From NCBI RefSeq assembly GCF_003261175.1, contig NZ_QLNP01000064.1:1-64000 (forward strand): a stretch of 64,000 bases of DNA, in the 5' to 3' direction. Of this stretch, positions 37,565 through 45,867 are shown piece by piece. The translations under genes and the position numbers were made by a program. The notes under the pieces are model-generated. The model worked only from the letters and a program-made list of their open reading frames with translations. It searched no databases and was not told where the DNA came from. The number at the start of each line of letters is the position of its first letter. Position 1 is the stretch's first letter. This DNA comes from Arthrobacter globiformis. GTDB lineage: Bacteria; Actinomycetota; Actinomycetes; Actinomycetales; Micrococcaceae.

Positions 37565-38197
37565 CTAAGTGGTGCGCGGGAGGGCGGCCAAGGGCGGACC
37601 GCGAAGGGTGTCGTGCCGCAGGTTGCGGCGGTGAGCAGCGACGAAGACCGTTGGCCAGGCCGCAGGACGGTGGCGGGCGGGCGTGAGCCCGGCGGGCCGG
37701 GGGAGCCGCACCAGGGGGCGGAGCCATGCGAGGAGCTGCCACAATGCGGCCTCTCCCCTCCGCAACAGCCAGGCGGTGGCCAGCATGGCGAGGAGGTGGC
37801 CTGCCAGCATGGCGGCCGAATTGGCTCCGTCGTCTATGGCCACCATATCCATGGACATGGTTTCCACTGCCGCCGTGCAGCTCAGGCCACCATGCCCGTA
37901 GTGCGTCGGCGGGGTAAGGGTCAGCTGGGGCAAGCAGGAAGCCCCGGGGGAGAGAGCTGCGAAGGCGATGTGCAGCGTCAGCTGGCCGGCGCCGAGCAGG
38001 GCGAAAAGGACAGCAAACGATAGCTGCCGCCGTGCGAACCAGGCGGCCGGGGCCAACAGGACTGCTCCCGTCACGGCAACTGTCCCGATATCCGGAAGCT
38101 GCCCGCCACCCAGCACGTGACCGGCCACGGCCAGGGAGACCGCCAGTGACATGACCAGGGCTGCGCGGAAGAGGCGCAGGGGACCTCGGAGTTCCAT
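37565..38197 (-). CDS. His/Met-rich membrane protein (copy A)
   Basis: 210-residue protein with about five membrane helices and a soluble loop rich in His, Cys and Met (THYGHGGLSCTAAVETMSMDMV, read in parts) that could hold metal. ATG 38197 has GGAGGGAGG upstream; the frame is open to 38251. It shares GGGQLP and LLGAGQL-LH blocks with the divergent gene at 38410, and is followed by YcnI copy A. Function unknown; copper handling is a reasonable guess from its neighbour. Confidence 0.7.
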   Translation of the reverse strand: MELRGPLRLFRAALVMSLAVSLAVAGHVLGGGQLPDIGTVAVTGAVLLAPAAWFARRQLSFAVLFALLGAGQLTLHIAFAALSPGASCLPQLTLTPPTHYGHGGLSCTAAVETMSMDMVAIDDGANSAAMLAGHLLAMLATAWLLRRGEAALWQLLAWLRPLVRLPRPAGLTPARHRPAAWPTVFVAAHRRNLRHDTLRGPPLAALPRTT

Positions 38198-38409
38198 TGG
38201 TGCCTCCCTCCATCGGGCCCGGAGCTGCTGTGACACCCCGACCGTAAACACGGCAGCGTGGGAAAACCTTGGGCCCCGCCACGTTTATTACGGGTTTGGG
38301 CGGCCCGGAATGGTGGTCCGGATGATGGGGACAGGGCAGCGGCAGGGGCCGGCCCGTAGAATTGCTGGGACACCCCCTGTGCCCGTCGATCTTCCGGAAA
38401 GGACCGCTG
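38198..38409. promoter_or_regulatory. Shared divergent promoter region of the mirror cassette
   Basis: 212 bp between the two membrane-protein genes. CCGTAAACACGG (about 38240) and CCACGTTTATTACGG (about 38278) are inverted versions of a similar sequence, as expected for operators serving both directions. TAGAAT at 38357-38362 is a plausible -10 box for the right-hand unit. No known copper-repressor consensus is matched with confidence. Confidence 0.4.
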
Positions 38410-39051
38410 ATGATGCCCCGTGCCTCGTTCCGGCTTTTCCGTACCGGGCTGATCGGTTCGCTCATTATCGGGTTTGCCGCCGGCGGACACCTTGCGGGCG
38501 GCGGCCAGCTTCCCACAGCGGCCATCCTGGCGGCGCTGTTCGCCGTGACACTGGTTCCCGTCGCCGCACTGACCCGGTTCCGCCTCTCCGCCCCTGCCTT
38601 GGTGTCATTGCTGGGTGCCGGCCAATTGTGGCTGCACTGGGCTCTCTATGCGCTGGGCGGCGCCGGTGCGGCCGCACCGGAGTCCGCCGCGCTGATGCAG
38701 GGCCATTCCGGCCATGCGGGTGCTTTAGGTCCGGCTGCCATGACTCCAGACGTGCTGGCCGCGGCAGGCTCGGCAGCCGCCGGAAGCGTCCATTCCGCGG
38801 CATCCGACGGCGTGATGTTCGCTGCGCACGCCGTGGCCACCCTGTGCACCGCGGTCCTGCTGGCGCACGGCGAACGCGTGCTGTCAGCCCTTGCTTCCTG
38901 GCTGCAGCCGCTTATCCGACGGCCCGAACCGGCAGTTATCGTTCCCGCCCGCGTCCCTGCGCCTTTTCCAACTCCGGTCAACCTCCCGCGCATTCGCGCC
39001 GGCGTGTGCCTGCCCACCCGGCGCGGGCCGCCCGTGCCTTTGGCCGCCTAG
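38410..39051 (+). CDS. His/Met-rich membrane protein (copy B)
   Basis: 213 residues, multi-helix membrane protein with a loop rich in His and Met (MQGHSGHAGALG). It is a paralogue of the gene at 37565 by shared helices 1-3 (GGHLAGGGQLP, LLGAGQLWLHWAL) and a Pro-rich C-terminal tail. ATG 38410 follows AAAGGA by 6 nt. It lies upstream of YcnI copy B, so gene order is mirrored around the shared promoter region. Confidence 0.7.
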   Translation: MMPRASFRLFRTGLIGSLIIGFAAGGHLAGGGQLPTAAILAALFAVTLVPVAALTRFRLSAPALVSLLGAGQLWLHWALYALGGAGAAAPESAALMQGHSGHAGALGPAAMTPDVLAAAGSAAAGSVHSAASDGVMFAAHAVATLCTAVLLAHGERVLSALASWLQPLIRRPEPAVIVPARVPAPFPTPVNLPRIRAGVCLPTRRGPPVPLAA

Positions 39052-39207
39052 ACGGGTTCCTTTCAGAACGGGCCGTCCTTTATGGACTGTTCCGCTTTTC
39101 CAGCCAGGACCCGACGGCGGCGTGCAGCTACCTGCCCGTGTCGCCTTGATGACGCATCGATGGTGCACGCGCCCCTGACTGATTTTTCTGTGAAAGGCAT
39201 TACCCTC

Positions 39208-39981
39208 ATGAACACCTCCATTCGCCGTACCCTCAAGACCGCCGCTGCCGCGTCCCTCACGGCCGGCTTCCTGGCCGCCGGTGCCGCCGCCGCCTCTGCG
39301 CACGTCACGGTTGACCCCTCCGCAACCGCCGAGGGCGGCTTCACCAAACTGACGTTCAGCGTTCCGAACGAATCGGATACGGCCAAGACCAACCGGCTGG
39401 AGGTCAAGCTTCCCACCGACACCCCGCTGACCTCGGTCTCCGTGAAGCCGATGGACGGCTGGAAGGCGCAGGTGGTCACCTCCGCCCTGCCTAAGCCGGT
39501 GGAAGTTGCAGGCGCAACCGTCACCAACGCCCCAACCAGTGTGATCTGGACCGCCGATGCGGCCCACCAGATCGGGCAGAAGGAATTCCAGACCTTCACT
39601 CTGTCCGTCGGCCGGCTCCCGGCAGCCGGCACCACCCTGATGCTGCCCGCGGCCCAGGGCTACACCGACGGCACCACCGTCAACTGGGCCGACGCGGCCG
39701 AGGCCGAACACGACCACGCGTCCGCAACCTCCTCCGCCGCAGCTTCTGCTCCGGCCGCTGAGGCGAAGGAGCACCACCCCGCGCCCTCGTTCGTCGTCAC
39801 CGCGGCGGAGGCGGCTGATGGTTCCGCATCGGCCACGCCGGAGGCCGCGCCGGCATCGGAAACGCAGGCAACAGGTTCCAACGGCGGCCAGGTCGCGGGC
39901 TGGATCGGGCTGGTCGCCGGACTTCTTGGCCTCGCCGCGGGCGCCACTGCACTGGCCCGCACCCGCGCGGTCAAGAAGTAG
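39208..39981 (+). CDS. YcnI-like DUF1775 protein (copy B), possible copper binding
   Basis: 257-residue exported protein: signal peptide, mature N-terminus at HVTVDPSATAEGG, DUF1775 domain, acidic/His linker (EHDHASATS, KEHHPAPS) and a C-terminal anchor helix with RTRAVKK tail. It matches copy A domain by domain. ATG 39208 with AAAGG about 10 nt upstream is chosen; the upstream open frame is not family-like. It ends at a terminator shared with radA. Confidence 0.85.
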   Translation: MNTSIRRTLKTAAAASLTAGFLAAGAAAASAHVTVDPSATAEGGFTKLTFSVPNESDTAKTNRLEVKLPTDTPLTSVSVKPMDGWKAQVVTSALPKPVEVAGATVTNAPTSVIWTADAAHQIGQKEFQTFTLSVGRLPAAGTTLMLPAAQGYTDGTTVNWADAAEAEHDHASATSSAAASAPAAEAKEHHPAPSFVVTAAEAADGSASATPEAAPASETQATGSNGGQVAGWIGLVAGLLGLAAGATALARTRAVKK

Positions 39982-40000
39982 CCCCAAGCCCGCCAACAGC

Positions 40001-40049
40001 AGCGGCCCGCGCCATCTCCTGGAGCTTACAGGGGACGGCGCGGGCCGCT
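40001..40049. terminator. Hairpin between convergent YcnI-B and radA
   Basis: AGCGGCCCGCGCC pairs perfectly with GGCGCGGGCCGCT around a 23-nt loop; TTGCT follows on the plus strand. It serves the plus-strand YcnI unit and, read the other way, radA. Confidence 0.75.
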
Positions 40050-40084
40050 TTGCTGACTGACGAACAGCGCTCAGGCCAACCGCG

Positions 40085-41464
40085 TCAGGGCTTGGTGATG
40101 AGCAGTTCCAGGACCTCGGTCAGGTGGCCCACTTCCTTCACGTTGAAGCCTGCCGGGACCGGTCCGGGACCGGTGGGGCTGGAGGGAACCACGGCGTGCG
40201 TGAATCCCAGCCGGTGGGCTTCATGGATGCGCTGGTTGATGCCGGGGACGGGCCGAACCTCACCGGCCAGGCCCACCTCGCCGAAGGCGATGAGGCGCTG
40301 GGGCAGGGGTTTCTTGTGCTTCGCGGACGCCACTGCCAGCGCTACGGCGAGGTCGGTGGCCGGCTCGCTGAGCTTCACGCCGCCCACCGTGGCCACGTAG
40401 GAATCGTCCTTCTGCAGCTGGCACCCGGCACGCTGCTGCAGCACTGCCAGGAGCATGGCCACCCGGGAACTGTCCAGGCCGCTGGTTGCCCGGCGGGGCT
40501 GTGAGTTCTGGGTCTCGGCGAGCAGGGACTGCACCTCGGCAAGCAGCGGCCTGCGGCCCTCCATGGTGACGGTGATGCAGGTGCCGGATACCGGGTCCTT
40601 GGTGCGGGTGACGAACAGTCCGCTCGGATCGGCGAGGCCCAGGATGCCGTCCTCGGTGAGGTCGAAGCACCCCACGTCGTCGGTGGGCCCGTAGCGGTTC
40701 TTGACCGCCCGGAGCAGGCGGAGGCGGGAGTGGCGCTCGCCCTCGAACTGGCACACGACGTCCACCAGGTGCTCCAGCAGGCGGGGCCCGGCGATGGAGC
40801 CGTCCTTGGTCACATGTCCCACCAGCAGCGTGGTCATGTTCCGGCGCTTGGCCGCCGAGATGATGGAGGCGGCCACCTCCCGGACCTGGGAGACGCCGCC
40901 TGAACTGCCCTCCACGTCCGCGCTGCTGAGCGTCTGCACGGAGTCCACCACCAGCAGCTTCGGTTCCACCTTCTCCACCTGGCCGAGCGCCTGGCCAAGG
41001 TCGGTTTCCGCTGAGAGGTAGAGGCTGTCCGCGATCGCGCTGATCCGCTCCGCCCGCAGCTTCACCTGGGCAGCCGATTCCTCGCCCGTCACATAGAGGA
41101 CGCTCTGCCCGGTCCGGGCGAACTTGGCGGCAACGTCCAGCAACAGGGTGGACTTTCCAACACCTGGCTCGCCCGCGAGCAGGATGACGGCGCCGGGCAC
41201 CACGCCGCCGCCCAGCACGCGGTCCAGCTCGTCCACCCCGGTGGGCAGGTAGGCGGCAGTGGTGGCGTCAATATCGGCAATTGGGCGGGCTGGCTCAAGA
41301 ACTGTAGTGGCCGCCGTCGTACGCGCCACCGCGGCGCCGGTTTCCTCAACGGTGCCCCACGCCTGGCACTCACCGCACCGGCCCACCCACTTGACCGTGG
41401 TCCAGCCGCATTCCGCGCACTTATAGCCCGGCGCCTTGGAAACCCGGGAAGTCTTTGTAGCCAT
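40085..41464 (-). CDS. radA: DNA repair protein RadA
   Basis: 459-residue RecA-like ATPase that helps process recombination branches. An N-terminal C4 zinc finger (CAECGWTTVKWVGRCGEC) is followed by Walker A GEPGVGKST, the RadA signature KNRYGPTD and a C-terminal Lon-like domain. ATG 41464. RadA modulates DisA in mycobacteria and Bacillus. Here the two genes keep the same strand but are separated by the prfC-KAS-YcnI segment. Confidence 0.95.
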   Translation of the reverse strand: MATKTSRVSKAPGYKCAECGWTTVKWVGRCGECQAWGTVEETGAAVARTTAATTVLEPARPIADIDATTAAYLPTGVDELDRVLGGGVVPGAVILLAGEPGVGKSTLLLDVAAKFARTGQSVLYVTGEESAAQVKLRAERISAIADSLYLSAETDLGQALGQVEKVEPKLLVVDSVQTLSSADVEGSSGGVSQVREVAASIISAAKRRNMTTLLVGHVTKDGSIAGPRLLEHLVDVVCQFEGERHSRLRLLRAVKNRYGPTDDVGCFDLTEDGILGLADPSGLFVTRTKDPVSGTCITVTMEGRRPLLAEVQSLLAETQNSQPRRATSGLDSSRVAMLLAVLQQRAGCQLQKDDSYVATVGGVKLSEPATDLAVALAVASAKHKKPLPQRLIAFGEVGLAGEVRPVPGINQRIHEAHRLGFTHAVVPSSPTGPGPVPAGFNVKEVGHLTEVLELLITKP

Positions 41465-41502
41465 TGCTCCACACTAACCGGCGGCAGCGACATTATTTGG
41501 GC

Positions 41503-42627
41503 CTACAGCGGGGGCAGGAGGTCGCGCGCCTCGCGGGAATCGATGCCGGTGGCTTCCAGCAGGTCCACCATGAGCGGCCGGAACAGCATCACCACGGTCT
41601 CGCCCTCGAGCTTCTGCACCTTCAGCATCCTCGGATGCAGCCGCCCGGCGATCTCGCCCAGGTCCTGCCGCGCGCTGCGGAGGTGGGCATCGCGGGCGCC
41701 CTCCTGCACCTCAGCCAGGCCGAGCGAGAGCTCATCCACGGCCGCCCCTGTCTCCAGCAGGACCTCGGCGATGTTTTCCGTGGCTTCGTCGGACAGCGCG
41801 GCGTGGTTGATGGAACTGGTCAGGCGGCGCGCGAAGACACGGCTGTTGCGCAGGGCAAGGTCGATATACTCGAGCGACTGCTCCAGCCGGTCCAGCTCAT
41901 CCCGGTGGCGCCGGTAGGCGGGCGCCAGCGTGGCCACCTCGCCAGATGCCCGCAGCGAGTGACGCATGGCATCCACCAGTGGCTGGCTGTTCCGGCCCCG
42001 GACCAGGGCATGCCAGGCCCGGGTGGAATCGCTCTCAACCAGGGCTGCAGCGCATTCCCGCAGCACTTCCGCCAGTTCATGGAGCAGCTTCTGGACGTCC
42101 TTGCGTGGTTCACGGCGGGGATCCTTGGGCGCCAGGATGGTGACCAGCAGCGCGACCACGCCGCCCACCACGGCGTCGATGCTGCGGGTGAAGGGGCCGC
42201 CGGCAGGCGCCGGCAGCAGCACCACCAGCAGCGACTGCAGCGCGAGTTGGGTGGTGAAGATGTTGCCGCTGTCCAGGAAGCGGGCCAGCAGGATGGATGT
42301 CAAAAGCACGACGGCGGCCTGCCAGATCCCGGCCCCGAGCCAGTGGAGCAGCATGTCGCCCACGGCGATGCCGATGGTGCAGCCCAGACCCACCTCCATC
42401 ACCCTCCGCAAGCGCAGGTCGCGGGAGAAGCCGAGGGCGATCAGGGCGGACGTGGCAGCGAACAGCGGGCCGGTATGGCCCAGGACATACTCGGCAAAGG
42501 CATAGGCTCCCACGGCGCCGAAGGTCATCTGGATCCCGGGGATCAGCGAATTCCGGCTCCGGACCATCCCTGTCCTGATCCGGCCGCGAAGGAAACGTCT
42601 GCTGGCGGAGAGTCCGGTCTGGGGCAT
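41503..42627 (-). CDS. FUSC-family membrane protein (aromatic acid exporter-like)
   Basis: 374 residues: six N-terminal membrane helices of the fusaric-acid-resistance/aromatic-acid-exporter type (TFGAVGAYAFAEYVLGHTGPLF, read in parts) and a long cytosolic helical C-terminal half. Such proteins export aromatic acids or related anions. Its place next to the aromatic catabolic genes suggests relief from acid overload, though it may simply travel with radA (39-bp gap, same strand). Confidence 0.75.
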   Translation of the reverse strand: MPQTGLSASRRFLRGRIRTGMVRSRNSLIPGIQMTFGAVGAYAFAEYVLGHTGPLFAATSALIALGFSRDLRLRRVMEVGLGCTIGIAVGDMLLHWLGAGIWQAAVVLLTSILLARFLDSGNIFTTQLALQSLLVVLLPAPAGGPFTRSIDAVVGGVVALLVTILAPKDPRREPRKDVQKLLHELAEVLRECAAALVESDSTRAWHALVRGRNSQPLVDAMRHSLRASGEVATLAPAYRRHRDELDRLEQSLEYIDLALRNSRVFARRLTSSINHAALSDEATENIAEVLLETGAAVDELSLGLAEVQEGARDAHLRSARQDLGEIAGRLHPRMLKVQKLEGETVVMLFRPLMVDLLEATGIDSREARDLLPPL

Positions 42628-42741
42628 GGCTTCAGTCTATTGCGGGAGCTGCCACGGACCGGGAACCAACGGACCGGCTACAAGCCGTCCGGCGGCCCGC
42701 CCCGGAACCACAAAAGAAACCCCGGAGCCACAAAAGAAGGT

Positions 42742-42768
42742 GCCGCCGTCGCGGTTGGTGACGGCGGC
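42742..42768 (-). terminator. Terminator of the catabolic operon
   Basis: GCCGCCGTC and GACGGCGGC form a 9-bp stem with a 9-nt loop. Read on the minus strand, the stem is followed by a T-rich run (CTTCTTTTG), as expected for a Rho-independent terminator. It lies 22 bp after the aldehyde dehydrogenase stop. Beside it (about 42703-42740) a 17-bp unit CCGGAACCACAAAAGAA is tandemly repeated with changes. Confidence 0.8.
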
Positions 42769-42789
42769 CCTCACGTTCGGGTGGTCAGG

Positions 42790-44211
42790 TTAGCCGTTGA
42801 TGACCTGGGGGACGCCGAGGTGCTTGAGGCCTTCGACGCCGAATTCGAGGCCGTAGCCGGATTGTTTGGCTCCGCCGAAGGGGACGCGGGGGTCGACGGC
42901 ACCGTGTTTGTTGATCCAGACGGTGCCGGCTTCGATGCGCGCGGCGACTTCGCGGGCTGCGGGGAGGTTGGGGGACCAAACGGATGCGCCGAGTCCGACG
43001 TCGAGGGCGTTGGCGTATTCGATGGCCTGGTCGATGGTGCTGTAGCGGATGATCGGCAGGGCGGGGCCGAACTGTTCTTCGGCGACGAGGGGGTTGTTGT
43101 TGTCGATGTCGGCGACGAGGGTGGTGGGGTAGAAGTAGCCGGGCTGGCCGGGGTCGGGGTCGCCGCCGAGCAGGATCCGGGCGCCGGAGTCGCGGGCGGC
43201 CTCGACGAGGGTGGCGACGATGTCGTACTGGGCTTTGTTTTGCAGGGGGCCGAGGACGTTGTTTTCGTCCAGGCCGTTGCCCATCGGCATCGCGGCGGCC
43301 ACGGCGGTGAGTTCTTCACAGACGGCGTCGTAGATGTCGTCGTGGACGTAGAGGCGTTTCAGCGCGGCGCAGGTCTGGCCGGTGTTGATGAAGGCGCCCC
43401 AGAACAGGCCTTCGGCGATGGCTTTGGGGTCGGCGTCGGGCAGGACGATGCCGGCGTCGTTGCCGCCGAGTTCGAGGGTGAGGCGTTTGACGGTGTCCGC
43501 GGAGGATTTGATGATGGAGCGGCCGGCGGCGGTGGAGCCGGTGAACATGATCTTGCCGATGGCGGGGTGTTCGGCGAGGCAGGCGCCGACTTCGCGGTCG
43601 CCGGAGATGGCGGTCAGGACGCCGTCGGGGAGTTCTTCGTTGAGGACCTTGATCAGGGCGAGGACGGAGAGCGGGGTCATTTTGGAGGGTTTGACGACGG
43701 CGGTGTTGCCCATGCGCAGGGCGGGGGCGATCTGCCAGATGGTGATCATCATGGGCCAGTTCCAGGGGCCGATGGCGCCGACGACGCCGATGGGCTTGTA
43801 GTGCAGTTCGGCGTAGGTTTCGCCGTCGTCGACGACCACTTCTGGTGTGAGTTCGGTGGTGGCGGTGGCGCGGAGCCAGGCGGCGCAGGCGCCGACTTCA
43901 AAGCGGGCGTTGGGGCCGTTCAATGGTTTGCCCTGCTCCCGGGAGAGCAGCTGGGCGAGTTCCTCGGCGGAGCGCTCGACGGCGTCGGCGGCCTTGAGCA
44001 GGGCGGCGGAGCGGGCGTCGTGGCCGAGGGCAGCCCACGCGGGCTGGGCGGCTACGGCCGCGGCGACGGCGGTTTCGAGGTCCTCAACGGTGTGGACCGG
44101 CGCCTCGCCGACGACACCGCCGGTGGCAGGATCGAAAATGGTCCGGGTCTCGCCGGAGCCGGGGGTGATGGACGCGAGGAGGGCATCGTAGGTTTCCAAG
44201 AGGTACTCCAC
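42790..44211 (-). CDS. Aldehyde dehydrogenase (candidate arylacetaldehyde dehydrogenase)
   Basis: 473-residue NAD(P)-dependent aldehyde dehydrogenase with the PWNWP segment, catalytic Glu in LELGGND and catalytic Cys in NTGQTCAALKR. It is one of three such enzymes in the island and is not the SSADH (45868) or HpaE (50267). It could therefore oxidise the aldehyde made by the amine oxidase, for example 4-hydroxyphenylacetaldehyde. That role is inferred from context only. Its codon use gives long open frames on the opposite strand, which are shadows. Confidence 0.85.
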   Translation of the reverse strand: MEYLLETYDALLASITPGSGETRTIFDPATGGVVGEAPVHTVEDLETAVAAAVAAQPAWAALGHDARSAALLKAADAVERSAEELAQLLSREQGKPLNGPNARFEVGACAAWLRATATTELTPEVVVDDGETYAELHYKPIGVVGAIGPWNWPMMITIWQIAPALRMGNTAVVKPSKMTPLSVLALIKVLNEELPDGVLTAISGDREVGACLAEHPAIGKIMFTGSTAAGRSIIKSSADTVKRLTLELGGNDAGIVLPDADPKAIAEGLFWGAFINTGQTCAALKRLYVHDDIYDAVCEELTAVAAAMPMGNGLDENNVLGPLQNKAQYDIVATLVEAARDSGARILLGGDPDPGQPGYFYPTTLVADIDNNNPLVAEEQFGPALPIIRYSTIDQAIEYANALDVGLGASVWSPNLPAAREVAARIEAGTVWINKHGAVDPRVPFGGAKQSGYGLEFGVEGLKHLGVPQVING

Positions 44212-44359
44212 TTCGAGTAGGAAAGTGCGCTCAGCCGGTCGGCGAGGCGGGCATACCTAAGTGTTGTCCGTCCGCATGGCCGCTGGCTTGTCTTTGGACG
44301 CAGGACCCTTGACTTGGGGCGAACTGTGCACCTGACCACCCCTCTGGTAAATTCCCTCG

Positions 44360-44434
44360 GTTGCTCCGCAGCTGCCCTTTTGACGCTTCAAAGCGGCATC
44401 TACGGAGCAACGGGTGAGAGTTTTGTCCAGATAT
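44360..44434. repeat. Family-D palindrome plus solitary family-C half site
   Basis: GTTGCTCCGCAGCTGCC (44360-44376) pairs with GGCATCTACGGAGCAAC (44395-44411) with two mismatches, and the loop region TTTTGA/TTCAAA pairs further. Right after it, TTTTGTCCAGATAT (44421-44434) repeats the core of the palindrome at 18485-18552. Located in the gap between the MHS permease and the aldehyde dehydrogenase of the same operon. Confidence 0.75.
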
Positions 44435-44456
44435 GGTGGGTTGAGGGTCTTGTGGG

Positions 44457-45857
44457 TTAGACGCCGGCGGACGCCTTGACGGCTTCAGCCGACGCCTGGC
44501 GGCGGTCGAAGATGGTGGCGCCGACCTCCTGCTCGGCCTGGTTATTGATGCCCAGGTCGATGCCTTTGCGTTCCCGGATCACCAGGACCGCGGCCGTTGA
44601 AACGAGGGCCACGATCAGCAGGTAAACGGACACCGAGGCTGTGGTTCCGGTGGCCTGGACCAGGGCGGTGGCGATCATCGGAGCGAAGGCGCCGCCGATG
44701 ATGGCACCGAGTGCGTAGGAGATCGCGACGCCGGAGAACCTGATGGAGGCGGGGAACAGCTCACTGTAGAGGGCTGCCTGCGGGCCGTAGGTCAGGCCGA
44801 GCCCGACCGTGAACAGCGCAAGGCCAAGGAAGAGCGACCAGATGTTTCCGGTGTTCACCAGCCAGAACAGCGGGAACACCGTAAGGATGAGGCAGGCATA
44901 GCCGATGAGGTACGTCTTCTTGCGGCCGATGCTGTCCGCCAGGTAGCCGGAGATCAGCGTGAACAAGAACCACAGGGCGGCGGAGCCGGTTACTGCGAGG
45001 AGAACTTCCGTGCGGTCCATGGCCAGTCCGGCGGGATTGGCGGCATAGCTCAGGATGTAGCCGCCGGTGGTCATGTAGCCTGCGGCGTTGTTGCCCGCGA
45101 AGACGAGTGCCGCGATGATGACCAGCAGCCAGTGCTTCTTAAAGAGTTCGACGATCGGAACGCGGGTCTGCTGCTTCTTCTGCGCGATCTCCTCGAAGAC
45201 CGGGCTTTCCTCCACGCTGCGGCGGACCATGAAGCCGACGACGATCAGGACGAAGCTGAGCAGGAATGGAATGCGCCAGCCCCACTGCACAAAGGCCGCG
45301 CCGGGGGAGACCACGCCGGACATCAGAGCCAGGACGCCGGAGGCCAGCAGCATGCCCAGGGGAACGCCTAGCTGGGGGAAGGCGCCGAACAGGCCACGCT
45401 TGCCGCGGGGTGCGTGCTCGACCGCCATCAGGACGGCACCGCCCCATTCGCCGCCGGCCGAAATGCCCTGCAGGATGCGAAGGAGCAGCAGCAGGATGGG
45501 CGCCACAACACCTGCCGTCTCGAAGGTCGGCAGCACGCCGATGAGGGTGGTGGCTGCCCCCATCATGATCAAGGTGATGACCAGCATGGCGCGGCGGCCC
45601 AGCCGGTCCCCGAAGTGTCCGGCAAGGAAGGCGCCCAGCGGACGGAACAGGAAGCTGAGTCCCACCGAGGCAAAGGAGATGAGGATGCCAATGTCATTGC
45701 CGGCGGGTTCGAAGAACAGTTTCGCGAAGACCAGGCCCGCGGCGTTGGCGTAGATGAAGAAGTCGTACCACTCGACGGTGGTACCGATGATGGTGGCAAA
45801 CGCTACGCGGCGGTTATCCCTTGCCGAGCTGCGCTGCCCGTGCTGGACAGTACTCAA
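44457..45857 (-). CDS. MHS-family MFS permease (metabolite:H+ symporter)
   Basis: 466-residue, 12-helix transporter of the metabolite:H+ symporter family (relatives take up citrate, shikimate, alpha-ketoglutarate). Signature GTTVEWYDFFIYANAAG in helix 1 and GHFGDRLGRRAML in the loop 2-3 motif. TTG 45857 is preferred: GAAGGAA lies 5 nt before it and the family N-terminus begins there; the frame stays open far upstream only as overlap with the next gene. In this operon it probably imports a hydroxyphenylacetate or related acid (inferred). Confidence 0.87.
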   Translation of the reverse strand: MSTVQHGQRSSARDNRRVAFATIIGTTVEWYDFFIYANAAGLVFAKLFFEPAGNDIGILISFASVGLSFLFRPLGAFLAGHFGDRLGRRAMLVITLIMMGAATTLIGVLPTFETAGVVAPILLLLLRILQGISAGGEWGGAVLMAVEHAPRGKRGLFGAFPQLGVPLGMLLASGVLALMSGVVSPGAAFVQWGWRIPFLLSFVLIVVGFMVRRSVEESPVFEEIAQKKQQTRVPIVELFKKHWLLVIIAALVFAGNNAAGYMTTGGYILSYAANPAGLAMDRTEVLLAVTGSAALWFLFTLISGYLADSIGRKKTYLIGYACLILTVFPLFWLVNTGNIWSLFLGLALFTVGLGLTYGPQAALYSELFPASIRFSGVAISYALGAIIGGAFAPMIATALVQATGTTASVSVYLLIVALVSTAAVLVIRERKGIDLGINNQAEQEVGATIFDRRQASAEAVKASAGV

Positions 45858-45867
45858 TGTTTTTCCT

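Noticed and set aside
37501-38023. Plus-strand open frames opposite the membrane-protein copy A
   Set aside because: Antisense frames with no ribosome site; the minus-strand gene has a paralogue and clear helices.
41464-44220. 918-residue open frame opposite the FUSC and aldehyde dehydrogenase genes
   Set aside because: It is an antisense shadow of high-GC codon bias. It crosses two real genes and their gap, has low-complexity Gly/Asp/Val/His composition and no family match.
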